64,000 bases of DNA from NCBI GenBank assembly GCA_002840405.1, contig PHAR01000004.1:170977-234976 (forward strand), in the 5' to 3' direction. Both the position numbers and the translations under genes were made by a program. This DNA comes from Deltaproteobacteria bacterium HGW-Deltaproteobacteria-8. Its GTDB lineage: Bacteria; Desulfobacterota; Desulfovibrionia; Desulfovibrionales; Desulfovibrionaceae. Under the pieces are notes generated by a model. That model saw nothing but the letters and a program-made list of their open reading frames with translations. It had not been told where the DNA came from and ran no database searches. Below are positions 37,305 to 45,776 of the stretch, one piece after another; within the stretch, counting starts at the first letter, position 1, and every line of letters starts with the position of its first letter.

Positions 37305-38357
37305 ATGGAATGGTTGTACGTTCTCATGCCCATCGCGGGCGTGAAAATCTTCTGGCCCGGCCTGATCATCCTGGGCGTGGGCGTGGGCATCATCGGCGGG
37401 TTCTTCGGCATGGGCGGCGCGTGGATGGTGACCCCCGGCCTCAATATTTTGGGCTTCCCCATGGCATTCGCCATCGGCACGGACATCGCCCACATGGCGG
37501 GCAAGAGCCTCATCTCCACCATGCGCCACGGCAAGTTCGGAAACGTGGACTACAAGCTGGGCATCGTCATGCTCATCGGCACGGTGGTGGGCTTCGAGAT
37601 CGGGGCCCAGACCGTCATGTACCTGGAACGGCTAGGCAGCGTCGAAAAAGTCGTGCGCTACCTGTACGTCGTCCTTTTGGCCTGCATCGCCTGGATGGTC
37701 TTCCACGACATCAACGTGAAGAAGCGCAAGGCCGCCGCCTACGCCGCCGCTGGCAAGGGCATCGACCCGCTGGCCACCGGCATCGAATGGCACAAGACCT
37801 TCCACGCCATCAAGATCCCGCCCATGATGCACTTCAACGAAGCCGGCATCTACTGCTCCATGTGGCTGCCCGTGGCCGTCAGCTTCGCCACCGGCGCGCT
37901 GGCCGGCATCCTGGGCATCGGCGGCGGTCTCATCCGCATGCCTTCGCTCATCTACATCGTCGGCTGCCCGACCCACGTGGCCGTCGGCACCGACCTCTTC
38001 GAAGTCGCCATCTCCGGCCTCTACGGCGCTGGCACCTATACGTACAAGGGCCGCACCGAACTCGTGGCCGCCGTCATCATGCTCGTTGGCGCCTCCATGG
38101 GCGCGCAGGTGGGCGCTGTGGCCACCAAGTACATCAAGGGCTACGGCATCCGCTACGCCTTCGGCCTGGCTGTCGTCGGCTGCATGGTCTCCATCATCCT
38201 GAAGCTCGCGGCCAAGCAGTTCAGCATGCCTTTCCTGGACGATGTCTCGACCTTCTTCGTCCTGAGTGTTGTGTCGGCGCTGTCGCTGTACATCTTTGTG
38301 CGGTTCGTCCAGGGCTGCAAGAAGGAAGTCGCGATGATTGCGGCGGCCAAGGGCTAG
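37305..38357 (+). CDS. TauE/SafE-family anion exporter
   Basis: 350 residues, about eight to nine membrane segments. Two family repeats are seen: GVGIIGGFFGMGGAWMVTPGL and GALAGILGIGGGLIRMPSLIYIVG, each with the GxGGG-type loop. The family exports sulfite, sulfoacetate or related organosulfur anions. A central cytoplasmic stretch (KKRKAAAYAAAGKGIDPLATGIEWHK region) is longer than in minimal TauE. Control by the nearby sigma54 activator is inferred. Confidence 0.9.
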   Translation: MEWLYVLMPIAGVKIFWPGLIILGVGVGIIGGFFGMGGAWMVTPGLNILGFPMAFAIGTDIAHMAGKSLISTMRHGKFGNVDYKLGIVMLIGTVVGFEIGAQTVMYLERLGSVEKVVRYLYVVLLACIAWMVFHDINVKKRKAAAYAAAGKGIDPLATGIEWHKTFHAIKIPPMMHFNEAGIYCSMWLPVAVSFATGALAGILGIGGGLIRMPSLIYIVGCPTHVAVGTDLFEVAISGLYGAGTYTYKGRTELVAAVIMLVGASMGAQVGAVATKYIKGYGIRYAFGLAVVGCMVSIILKLAAKQFSMPFLDDVSTFFVLSVVSALSLYIFVRFVQGCKKEVAMIAAAKG

Positions 38358-38417
38358 GGCGCACATACCGCGCCCTGTACACACATCGCTACTCTGAACA
38401 AACGAAGGAGACTCGAT

Positions 38418-39029
38418 ATGACCGGCAAAAGCATGTGGCGCACCCTCCTCGTGGCCCTGCCTCTGGTGCTGCTCCTGGGCTGCACAGACTACGGCAAGGT
38501 CGACCAGGGCCGGGTGATCAAGTATGATCCCGCGACAAAGACCATGGTCTTCATCCGGGACAAGGCCAATGACACGCAGAACCCCGACTACTCCTACCTG
38601 CCGCCCATCACCTACACGCTTTCGTCCAACCCCGACGAGAACGGACCGGAGCCCAAGGCCGGCGGCCGCATGAAGATCGACAACAAGAAGAACCAGATCA
38701 TCATCTTCGACCCGACCACGCAGAACCTGAAGACCATCGACTTCATCATGGTCGACTTCCGGGAGAACATCGACAAGGAACACCCCCTTGTGTACGACAA
38801 GGACGCTGGCAAGGCCAAGAAGTTCCCCGTGGTTGACAAGGACAAGAAGACCGTGTCCATTTACTCCGGCCGCCAGAAGACCCTCTCGGTCATCCAACTG
38901 CCCGAGGAGTACTTCGCCCTGCCCGACAACACCTGGGACGCCGGCGACGAAGCCCGCGTGTACTACAAGGAAGAGGGCAAGGCCCTGCGCTTCATGAACA
39001 TCAGCAAGACCAACATCTTCAAGAAGTAG
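38418..39029 (+). CDS. uncharacterised lipoprotein of the TauE operon
   Basis: 203 residues with signal peptide and lipobox (LLLGC). The mature part is beta-rich and lysine/aspartate-rich (GRVIKYDPATKTMVFIRDKAND; KIDNKKNQIIIFDPTTQNLK; DEARVYYKEEGKALRFMNIS). It resembles Desulfovibrio-restricted lipoproteins that carry a domain of unknown function (possibly DUF4881, from memory). Repeated Tyr-Asp-Lys segments suggest a small beta-barrel or beta-propeller-like fold. No function assigned. Confidence 0.85.
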   Translation: MTGKSMWRTLLVALPLVLLLGCTDYGKVDQGRVIKYDPATKTMVFIRDKANDTQNPDYSYLPPITYTLSSNPDENGPEPKAGGRMKIDNKKNQIIIFDPTTQNLKTIDFIMVDFRENIDKEHPLVYDKDAGKAKKFPVVDKDKKTVSIYSGRQKTLSVIQLPEEYFALPDNTWDAGDEARVYYKEEGKALRFMNISKTNIFKK

Positions 39030-39095
39030 GCCACACAGGCACGGCGAGCCGGGGCTCTCCCGGCCCGCCACACCAAAGCGCAAAGGAGCCCGGCC

Positions 39096-39344
39096 ATGAT
39101 TCTCCGCGATGACAACGATGTCCCGAAAATCAGCATGAACGGTCGCCAGAAGCTATTCATCCTGGCCCTTGATTTCGTCATCATCGTGGAGCTGTGCGTG
39201 GCCATGGCCAGCGCCACGGCCAGCCCCGACACCTTCACCCCGGCCTTCATGAAGACGTTCTTCACCCTGTTCATCCCCACCATCCTCGCCGGCTTCTACG
39301 GCTTCCGCAGGCTGCGCGACCGCCCCCAGGGCGCCCGCGGATGA
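39096..39344 (+). CDS. small two-helix membrane protein
   Basis: 82 residues. Two membrane helices (LFILALDFVIIVELCVAMASA; FFTLFIPTILAGFYGF) and a basic C-terminus (RRLRDRPQGARG). Its TGA overlaps the ATG of the next gene (ATGA), so the two are coupled. No family recognised. Confidence 0.82.
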   Translation: MILRDDNDVPKISMNGRQKLFILALDFVIIVELCVAMASATASPDTFTPAFMKTFFTLFIPTILAGFYGFRRLRDRPQGARG

Positions 39345-40222
39345 GCTTCGCCTCCCTGGCCGCCCAGCGCAGGCTCGCAGGCCTGCTCGGCTGCGCGGTC
39401 ATGTTCCTGATCCTGGCGTCCCTGGTGGACGGCATGATCGCCGGGGGCCTCAAGGACCCCAACCGCCTCGACGTCCTGCCGGGGCAGGACTTCAGCCTCA
39501 GCGAACAGCTGCCGCGCGGCGCGCAATCCCTGGAGGACGTCGTGCTGCGCGCAACAGACCCCAGGCTCTCGGTGCGGCTGAAGGAGACCTACTCCGGCTT
39601 CTGGCTTGGCGGCACCATCTGGCGCGCCGAGGGCCGCCTGGCCCAGGACGCCCCCACGGGCGTGTACGAAGCGGCCCTGTATCACGCCAACGGCACCGCA
39701 GCCGGGCCAAACCAGGCCTTCACCATCCACGCGCACCCGGACCAGCGCGCCATCCTGGCCGCCTCGGGCTCGGTCGTCACCCGCACTTTCGGCTTCTCGC
39801 CCTTCCTCCTCGCCCTGTGCCTGCTGGGCCTTGAGCTGGTGCCCATGGGCGCCAGCTTCGTGCTCTCGCGCAAGATCGGGCAGGCCCTGCGCCAGGAGCA
39901 CATGGCCGAGATCTTCCGCGCCATGGCCGCCCCCAAAAGCTCCCCCCCAGTCCCAGCCGACGATGTGGCAGACGACGCACCGCCAGACACCGGTGACGAC
40001 GCAGCCACACACGCGCCCGGCGGCCAGCGCATCTCCTTCTGCCCAGGTGCGGCCCACGCGCTTGCGCCAGGCAGCCTGGTGGAGGTGCTCGACGAGCGCG
40101 CCAAGGCCGTCCTCGGCATGGCCGAAGTGCTTGAGGTCTCCGGCGAGAACATCGTCGCGGCGATGCAGGGCGGCGTACAGGTGCGCCCCGGCGCCCTGGC
40201 CCGGCTGGTCCAAGCCCGCTGA
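39341..40222 (+). CDS. membrane protein with cytoplasmic NfeD-like/OB-type tail
   Basis: 293 residues. Helix near the N-terminus (LLGCAVMFLILASLVDGMIAG), an exported domain (about 35-140; a beta-rich segment DFSLSEQLPRGAQSLEDVVL...), a second helix (FLLALCLLGLELVPMG), then a Pro/Asp-rich linker and a small beta domain (GSLVEVLDERAKAVLGMAEVLEVSG). I do not recognise a named family. Last gene of the TauE operon. Confidence 0.8.
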   Translation: MSFASLAAQRRLAGLLGCAVMFLILASLVDGMIAGGLKDPNRLDVLPGQDFSLSEQLPRGAQSLEDVVLRATDPRLSVRLKETYSGFWLGGTIWRAEGRLAQDAPTGVYEAALYHANGTAAGPNQAFTIHAHPDQRAILAASGSVVTRTFGFSPFLLALCLLGLELVPMGASFVLSRKIGQALRQEHMAEIFRAMAAPKSSPPVPADDVADDAPPDTGDDAATHAPGGQRISFCPGAAHALAPGSLVEVLDERAKAVLGMAEVLEVSGENIVAAMQGGVQVRPGALARLVQAR

Positions 40223-40253
40223 TTTCCATTTCCCCTGATCTCTTGTATGTGTC

Positions 40254-40291
40254 GTTGACGCTTTCGCGCCAACGCGTGTTTTCATTTTTTT
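40254..40291 (+). terminator. weak terminator after the TauE operon
   Basis: GTTGACGC (40254-40261) / GCGCCAAC (40266-40273) hairpin with one A/C mismatch, followed by a T-rich run to 40291. Confidence 0.5.
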
Positions 40292-40370
40292 CCCAACCAC
40301 ATAACTACGCCATTTCGCCCAAACGGCCCTCTTCCCCCTTCCCTTGAAATCCGTATTCGGGTAAAGGGCT

Positions 40371-40431
40371 GCGTTTCATAAGTTCATCATGTTTTTGAGG
40401 GGGTTTCATCACATGGGGGGTTCATTACATG
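40371..40431 (+). promoter_or_regulatory. repeated TTCATnACATG-type motif before echA
   Basis: Three spaced copies: GTTCATCATG (40382 on), TTTCATCACATG (40403 on) and GTTCATTACATG (40420-40431), the last one ending at the echA start codon and separated by G-runs. No clear promoter or strong ribosome-binding site is visible, so the repeats could serve as a regulatory element. Confidence 0.4.
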
Positions 40432-42300
40432 ATTGATGCGTACATCGGGCTTCTGGTTCTCTGGCCAGTGGCAGCCGGGCTCGCCTGCCTGGGACTTCGC
40501 GGCCAGGCTGCCCGCTCCGCGCTGGTCCTGGGCACCGCTGCGGTTCTGGCTGCGGCCGCCGTGGGGCTCGCCACCCAGGCGCCGCTCACGGCCAGTCCGG
40601 CCTTTCTGTCCTCGGCCACCGCGCTGCACGCGGCAAAGGGGGCGTCCTTCCTCTTCCCGGCCTACTTCCTGTTTGTCGGCCTGAAGGAAAAACACGCACT
40701 GGTCATCGGCTTTGCCCTGCTGCAACTGGGCCTGGCCGCCTTCGGCGAATTCGGGCTGCCAGCCCCGGCTTTAGTCCAGACCGCAGTGGTCTGCGACGGC
40801 CTTTCCCTGGCGCTGGTGCTGGTGGTGTCCCTGGTGGGCACGCTCATCAGCGTCTTCGCCCTGCCCTACATGCGCCACCACGAGGAGCACCTGCACCTCA
40901 AGACCTCGCGCCAGCCGCAGTTCTTCATGATCCTGCTGGCCTTCCTGGGCTTCATGAACGGCCTGGCCCTGGCCAACGACCTGCACGTTTTCTCGGCCTT
41001 CTACGAGGCCACAACGCTGTGCTCCTTCCTGCTCCTCGGCCACGACCAGACGGCCGAGGCCAAGAAGAGCGGCCTGCGCGCCCTGTGGATGAACAGCATG
41101 GGCGGCGTGTTCCTGCACGCGGGCATCCTGCTCATCCAGAAGCAGCATGGCCTGGCCGACATCCAGGCCCTGGTGGACCCGGCCCTGTGGACCGGCCTGT
41201 CGCTGCTGCCCATTGCGCTCCTGGCCGTGGCCGCCTGCGTCAAGGCCGCCCAGCTGCCCTTCCAGGCCTGGCTCCTCGGCGCCATGGTCGCGCCCACGCC
41301 TGTCTCCGCGCTTTTGCACTCCAGCACCATGGTCAAGGTGGGCGTGTTCTTGTGCCTGCGCCTGGCCCCTGTGCTGGAAGGCACCACCACGGGCCGCGTC
41401 CTGACCCTGGCCGGAGCCTTCACCTTCCTCGGCGCCAGCGCCCTGGCGCTCGGACAGAGCAACGCCAAGAAGATCCTGGCCTACTCCACCGCCGCCAACC
41501 TGGGCCTGATCATCGCCTGCGCGGGCATCGGCACGCCCGTGGCCATCGCCGCAGGCGTGGTGCTCATGGTCGTCCACGCCGCCACCAAGGGGCTTTTGTT
41601 CCTCTGCGTGGGCGACATGGAGCAGGCCATCGGCAGCCGCGACCTGGAAGACCTGCGCGGCATGATCGCCAGGACCCCGGTGACGGCGCTCGCCGCAGCA
41701 GCCGGGTCCATGGCCATGATCCTGCCGCCGCTGGGCATGCTGGCGGGCAAGTGGGCCACCCTGGAGGCCGCCAGCGCCAGCCCCATGTCCATGGTCATGA
41801 TGGCCGTGGGCAGCGCGCTGGCCGTTGTCTGCTGGGTGCGCTTCACCGGCACCCTCATGAGTGGCGTGGCCGTGGCGGTGAATCCGGCGCCCACGTCTTC
41901 CCTGTCCACCGGCCCGGTGCTGACCATGCTGGCCGGGGTCGTGGGCCTGGGCATGGCCGCCCCCTGGCTCAACGCCATGCTCCTGCCCGTCGGGCAGGCC
42001 ATCATGCTGCCTGATGGCTGGGCGCTTCTGCCGCCGCTGTTCATCACGGCCATGCTGGCCTGGATCCTCGGCATGAAGGTGCTGGGCCGCCAGAGCGCGG
42101 CCAAGCTGGCAACGCCGTACCTCGGTGGGCTGCCTTCGGCTGCTCCGGGCAGCTTTGTCGGCGCCCTGGGGCGCAACTGGACCCTGTCTGAGGGCAACGA
42201 GTACGCCACGGAGCTCTTCGGCGAAGCGAAACTGACCAAAATCGCCGGAGTCCTGGCCAGCGTCCTGCTGCTCGCCCTGGTGGGAGGTGCGCTCCTATGA
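40429..42300 (+). CDS. echA: EchA, large membrane subunit of Ech hydrogenase
   Basis: 623 residues of NuoL/MrpA-like antiporter type. Conserved segments: VCDGLSLALVLVVSLVGTLISVFALPYM, KAAQLPFQAWLLGAMVAPTPVSALLHSSTMVKVGV (broken-helix Lys/His region) and AYSTAANLGLI. It is the ion-translocating arm of a group 4 [NiFe] hydrogenase that couples ferredoxin-H2 electron transfer to proton or sodium pumping. Its TGA overlaps the next ATG. Confidence 0.93.
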   Translation: MIDAYIGLLVLWPVAAGLACLGLRGQAARSALVLGTAAVLAAAAVGLATQAPLTASPAFLSSATALHAAKGASFLFPAYFLFVGLKEKHALVIGFALLQLGLAAFGEFGLPAPALVQTAVVCDGLSLALVLVVSLVGTLISVFALPYMRHHEEHLHLKTSRQPQFFMILLAFLGFMNGLALANDLHVFSAFYEATTLCSFLLLGHDQTAEAKKSGLRALWMNSMGGVFLHAGILLIQKQHGLADIQALVDPALWTGLSLLPIALLAVAACVKAAQLPFQAWLLGAMVAPTPVSALLHSSTMVKVGVFLCLRLAPVLEGTTTGRVLTLAGAFTFLGASALALGQSNAKKILAYSTAANLGLIIACAGIGTPVAIAAGVVLMVVHAATKGLLFLCVGDMEQAIGSRDLEDLRGMIARTPVTALAAAAGSMAMILPPLGMLAGKWATLEAASASPMSMVMMAVGSALAVVCWVRFTGTLMSGVAVAVNPAPTSSLSTGPVLTMLAGVVGLGMAAPWLNAMLLPVGQAIMLPDGWALLPPLFITAMLAWILGMKVLGRQSAAKLATPYLGGLPSAAPGSFVGALGRNWTLSEGNEYATELFGEAKLTKIAGVLASVLLLALVGGALL

Positions 42301-43154
42301 ATCTGAATACGCTTTATCTCGCGGTTGCCGGACTCGTCCTGGCGCCGCTGCTCGGCGGGCTGGTTGCCGGCGTGGACCGCGTGGTCACTGCCAAGCTGCA
42401 GTCGCGCATGGGGCCGCCCCTGTTCCAGCCCTTCTATGACGTCGGCAAGCTCTGGTCCAAGGTCATCGCACCCGCCAGCCACTGGCAGGGCCTGTTCGTG
42501 CGCTGGGCGCTGGTGGCGTCCCTGGCCTCGGACGTGGTCCTGGCCGCTGGCGGCGACGTGCTGATGTGCTTCTTCGTCCAGGCCGCCAGCGCAAGCTTCG
42601 TGGCGCTCGGCGCATTCTGCGGCAACTCGCCGTACGGCAAGCTCGGCGCCCAGCGCGAGCTGTTCCAGCTGCTCGCCTACGAGCCCGTGTTCATGGTCGG
42701 CATCCTCTGCATGGCCAAGGCTGCGGGCGGCTTCGACGCCTTCAGCATCATGGCCGCCCAGGGCCAGCCCCTGCTGTTCAAGCTGCCGCTCATCGTGCCC
42801 GGCCTCTTGTTCGCGGTGCTGGTGAAGCTGCGCAAGAGCCCGTTCGACATCGCGGCCAGCCACCACATGCACCAGGAAGTGGTGCGCGGCGTGTACACCG
42901 ACTACGCCGGGCGCGACTTCGCGCTGCTTGAGATCGCCCACTGGGCGGATGTGACCGTGGTGCTGTGGATCTGCTCGTTTCTGTGGGCCACCGGCCCCTT
43001 GCAGATGCTCGCAACCGGCCTGGTCTTCCTCTTCGCGGCGCTCATCATCGACAACATCAGCGCGCGCCTGACCTGGCGCACCATGCTCAAGACCGTCGCG
43101 CCCCTCACATTGATCCTGGCCACGGCGAACCTCGTCTGGCTGTATCTGGAGTAA
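42297..43154 (+). CDS. echB: EchB, NuoH-like membrane subunit
   Basis: 285 residues. NuoH features: RMGPPLFQPFYDVGKLWSK, ELFQLLAYEPVFMVG and LRKSPFDIAASHHMHQEVVRGVYTDYAG. It anchors the hydrophilic arm and forms part of the proton path. Coupled to echA by an ATGA overlap. Confidence 0.94.
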   Translation: MNLNTLYLAVAGLVLAPLLGGLVAGVDRVVTAKLQSRMGPPLFQPFYDVGKLWSKVIAPASHWQGLFVRWALVASLASDVVLAAGGDVLMCFFVQAASASFVALGAFCGNSPYGKLGAQRELFQLLAYEPVFMVGILCMAKAAGGFDAFSIMAAQGQPLLFKLPLIVPGLLFAVLVKLRKSPFDIAASHHMHQEVVRGVYTDYAGRDFALLEIAHWADVTVVLWICSFLWATGPLQMLATGLVFLFAALIIDNISARLTWRTMLKTVAPLTLILATANLVWLYLE

Positions 43155-43158
43155 GCCC

Positions 43159-43602
43159 ATGTTCGGATCATTCCTCAAAACATCCCAGGTCAAGAGCCCC
43201 TGGCTCCTGCACTTCGACTGCGGCTCGTGCAACGGCTGCGACATCGAGACCCTGGCCTGCCTGACCCCGGTGTACGACGTGGAGCGCTTCGGCATCATCA
43301 ACGTGGGCAACCCGCGCCACGCCGACGTGCTCGTGGTCACCGGCACGGTGAACCAGCGCAACGCCGTGATTTTGAAAAACCTGTACGACCAGATGCCCAG
43401 CCCCAAGCTGGTCATCGCCGTGGGCGCCTGCGGCTGCTCCGGCGGCGTGTTCCGCGAGGCCCCAAACGTCCTGGGCGGCATCGACAAGGTCATCCCGGTG
43501 GACGTGTACGTGCCGGGCTGCCCGGCCAAGCCCGAGGCCATCATGGACGCCGTGGTCACAGGCCTGGCCAAGCTCAAGGGAATCCTGGAGGCAAGCAAAT
43601 GA
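43159..43602 (+). CDS. echC: EchC, NuoB-like small hydrogenase subunit
   Basis: 147 residues. Proximal [4Fe-4S] ligands in HFDCGSCNGCDIETLAC, GACGCSGG and VPGCPAKPE. Passes electrons between EchF clusters and the NiFe site in EchE. Stop overlaps the echD start (ATGA). Confidence 0.95.
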   Translation: MFGSFLKTSQVKSPWLLHFDCGSCNGCDIETLACLTPVYDVERFGIINVGNPRHADVLVVTGTVNQRNAVILKNLYDQMPSPKLVIAVGACGCSGGVFREAPNVLGGIDKVIPVDVYVPGCPAKPEAIMDAVVTGLAKLKGILEASK

Positions 43603-44012
43603 CCATCAACGCAACGACCATCGCCCCGGCCCAGCTGCTGGCCGAGGCGACCCGGCTGAAAAATGAGGGTTTCCGGTTCGTGACCATGTCCAGCGTGGAG
43701 CTGGACCAGACGAACATGGAGATCCTGTACCACTTCGACCGCGATCTGGTGCTCACGAACCTGCGCGTGCCGGTGGAAAAGGGCGGAAAGCTGCCCTCCC
43801 TCTCCGGCCTGCTCTTCGGGGCCTTTCTGGTGGAGAACGAGATCCGCGACCAGTTCGCCATCACCTTCGACGGCCTGGTGCTGGACTACCAGGGCAAGCT
43901 CTACAGCGAGACCGCGCAGACGGCCGCCAGCTCGCCCTTCTGCAAGTACCACGTCAAGGCCGAGCCCAGCCCTGCGCCCGATTCCCAGACCAGTAATCAG
44001 GAGGGCAAGTAG
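43599..44012 (+). CDS. echD: EchD, NuoC-like subunit
   Basis: 137 residues from the ATG at 43599. NuoC-like signatures are RFVTMSSVELD, MEILYHFDRDLVL and VPVEKGGKLPSLSGLLFGAFLVENEIRDQF. A Ser/Pro-rich tail follows. It is a structural subunit of the hydrophilic arm. The echE ATG follows its stop directly. Confidence 0.92.
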   Translation: MTINATTIAPAQLLAEATRLKNEGFRFVTMSSVELDQTNMEILYHFDRDLVLTNLRVPVEKGGKLPSLSGLLFGAFLVENEIRDQFAITFDGLVLDYQGKLYSETAQTAASSPFCKYHVKAEPSPAPDSQTSNQEGK

Positions 44013-45089
44013 ATGGCCCGCACCGTCATTCCCTTCGGACCGCAGCACCCGGTGCTGCCCGAGCCCATCCACCTGTCGCTGGTGGTCGAGGACGAAAAGG
44101 TCGTGGAGGCCCTGCCCACGCTCGGCTACGTGCACCGCGGCCTGGAGATGCTCGCCGTCAAGCGCGACTACAACCAGATGATCCAGATCGTGGAGCGCGT
44201 CTGCGGCATCTGCTCCATGATCCACTCCCTGTGCTACTGCCAGGGCATCGAGGAGATGATGGGCATCCAGGCCCCCCGCCGCGCCCGCATGCTGCGCGTG
44301 GTCTGGAGCGAGCTGCACCGCCTGCACAGCCACCTCTTGTGGCTGGGCCTCTTCGCCGACAGCTTCGGCTTCGAGAGCCTGTTCATGCAGCTCTGGAAGA
44401 TCCGCGAGCGCATCATGGACGTGAACGAGTCCACCACCGGCAACCGCGTCATCGTCTCGGTGAACGTCATCGGCGGCGTGCGCGCGGACCTCGACGAGGC
44501 CCAGATCCGCTGGATCAAGGACACGCTCATTGAGGTGGAGGCGTCCATCCGAAGCCTGCAATCCACCATCATGAACGACGCCACCGTGTGCAAGCGCACC
44601 CGCGGCATCGGCGTGCTGACCCAGCAGGCCGCCTATGACCTGGGCGCGGCCGGCCCCATGCTGCGCGGCAGCGGCGTAGCCCAGGACATGCGCCAGCTCA
44701 AGTACGCGGGCTTCGACGAGCTCAACTTCGAGCCCGTGGTCGAGACCGCTGGCGACTGCTGGGCGCGCAGCACCGTGCGCTTCCGCGAGTCGCTCCAGTC
44801 CATCGACCTGGTGCGCCAGGCGCTCGACAAGCTGGAGCCCGGCGACCTGGCCGTGAAGGTCAAGGGCAAGCCCGAGGGCGAGGTCATCACCCGCGTGGAG
44901 CAGCCCCGGGGCGAGTGCCTGTACTACCTGAAGGGCAACGGCACCAACAACCTGGAGCGCGTGCGCATCCGCACGCCCACCTTCGCCAACATCCCGCCCC
45001 TGGCCGCCATCCTGCCGGGGCTCGACTTCGCTGACGTGCCGGTGGTGGTCCTGTCCATCGACCCCTGCATCAGCTGCACGGAGAGGTAG
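44013..45089 (+). CDS. echE: EchE, NiFe-site large subunit
   Basis: 358 residues. Both nickel-binding pairs are intact: RVCGICSMIH near the N-terminus and DPCISCTER at the very end. No C-terminal extension follows, so no maturation protease cleavage seems needed, as is usual in this group. All four ligands are Cys; none is encoded as selenocysteine. Catalyses H2 formation from or oxidation to protons. Confidence 0.96.
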   Translation: MARTVIPFGPQHPVLPEPIHLSLVVEDEKVVEALPTLGYVHRGLEMLAVKRDYNQMIQIVERVCGICSMIHSLCYCQGIEEMMGIQAPRRARMLRVVWSELHRLHSHLLWLGLFADSFGFESLFMQLWKIRERIMDVNESTTGNRVIVSVNVIGGVRADLDEAQIRWIKDTLIEVEASIRSLQSTIMNDATVCKRTRGIGVLTQQAAYDLGAAGPMLRGSGVAQDMRQLKYAGFDELNFEPVVETAGDCWARSTVRFRESLQSIDLVRQALDKLEPGDLAVKVKGKPEGEVITRVEQPRGECLYYLKGNGTNNLERVRIRTPTFANIPPLAAILPGLDFADVPVVVLSIDPCISCTER

Positions 45090-45093
45090 AGAC

Positions 45094-45531
45094 ATGAAAA
45101 TGCTGCCAACCGTCCTCACCAACCTGTTCAGCAAAACCGCCACGCGGAACTACCCGTTCTTCGTGCGCGAGAACTTCGAGCACGCGCGCGGCGAGCTCAT
45201 AAACGACATCGACCGCTGCATCTTCTGCGGCACCTGCTCGCGCAAGTGCCCGTCCCAGTGCCTCACCGTGGAGCGGGACAAGACCGAGGGCGTCTGGACG
45301 CTGGAGTTCTTCGCCTGCGTGGGCTGCGGGGTGTGCGTGGACGTCTGCCCCGTGAGCTGCCTGTCCCAGAAGACCAGCCACCGGCCCGTGGCCGTGGAGC
45401 GCTCGGTCATCACCCTGCGCGGCAAGATGCCCGAGCGCCCCGTCAGGCACGCCATGCCCGACAAGGCCGAGACCCCCGGCAAGTCCGAGACCCCTGACAC
45501 GGCCAAGACTGACGACAAGACTGCCGAATAG
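45094..45531 (+). CDS. echF: EchF, two-[4Fe-4S] ferredoxin-like subunit
   Basis: 145 residues. Two cluster motifs: CIFCGTCSRKCP and CVGCGVCVDVCP. The C-terminal 45 residues are a charged, disordered repeat-like tail (KAETPGKSETPDTAKTDDK). Receives electrons from soluble ferredoxin. Last gene of ech; a strong terminator follows. Confidence 0.95.
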   Translation: MKMLPTVLTNLFSKTATRNYPFFVRENFEHARGELINDIDRCIFCGTCSRKCPSQCLTVERDKTEGVWTLEFFACVGCGVCVDVCPVSCLSQKTSHRPVAVERSVITLRGKMPERPVRHAMPDKAETPGKSETPDTAKTDDKTAE

Positions 45532-45552
45532 CCCCAGCCCCGTCGAAACAGC

Positions 45553-45597
45553 ACAGCGCCCGTCCGGCTTCATGGCCAGGCGGGCGCTGTTATTTTT
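45553..45597 (+). terminator. rho-independent terminator of the ech operon
   Basis: Perfect 10-bp stem ACAGCGCCCG (45553-45562) / CGGGCGCTGT (45581-45590) followed by TTATTTTT. Confidence 0.9.
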
Positions 45598-45635
45598 GGG
45601 TCGGGGCGAAGGGGCCGGAACGGACGGACCAAATG

Positions 45636-45677
45636 GGCTAGGCCCAATTGGCTAGGCCGAATTGGCTGGGTCGAAAC
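45636..45677. repeat. 14-bp tandem repeat, three copies
   Basis: GGCTAGGCCCAATT (45636-45649), GGCTAGGCCGAATT (45650-45663) and GGCTGGGTCGAAAC (45664-45677), in non-coding DNA between ech and the Fe-S gene. The rest of the 45598-45776 gap is purine-rich on the plus strand and shows no gene. Confidence 0.7.
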
Positions 45678-45776
45678 GGGCGGAGGTCAGCAGACAGAGG
45701 CCAACAGGCGGGGACAAAGGAACGGGCCGACAAAAAGGAAAGCCGGACAGGGAGGCAAGCAGGGCAAAAGGAAAGA

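Noticed and set aside
44013..45089. EchE as a [NiFeSe] selenocysteine subunit
   Set aside because: All four nickel ligands are encoded as Cys and the stop codon is TAG after the complete DPCISCTER motif.
41481..45143. 1220-codon minus-strand open frame antisense to the ech operon
   Set aside because: Residues are low-complexity His/Gln/Ala/Gly-rich, as expected from antisense reading of high-GC genes; all six Ech subunits are clearly coded on the other strand.
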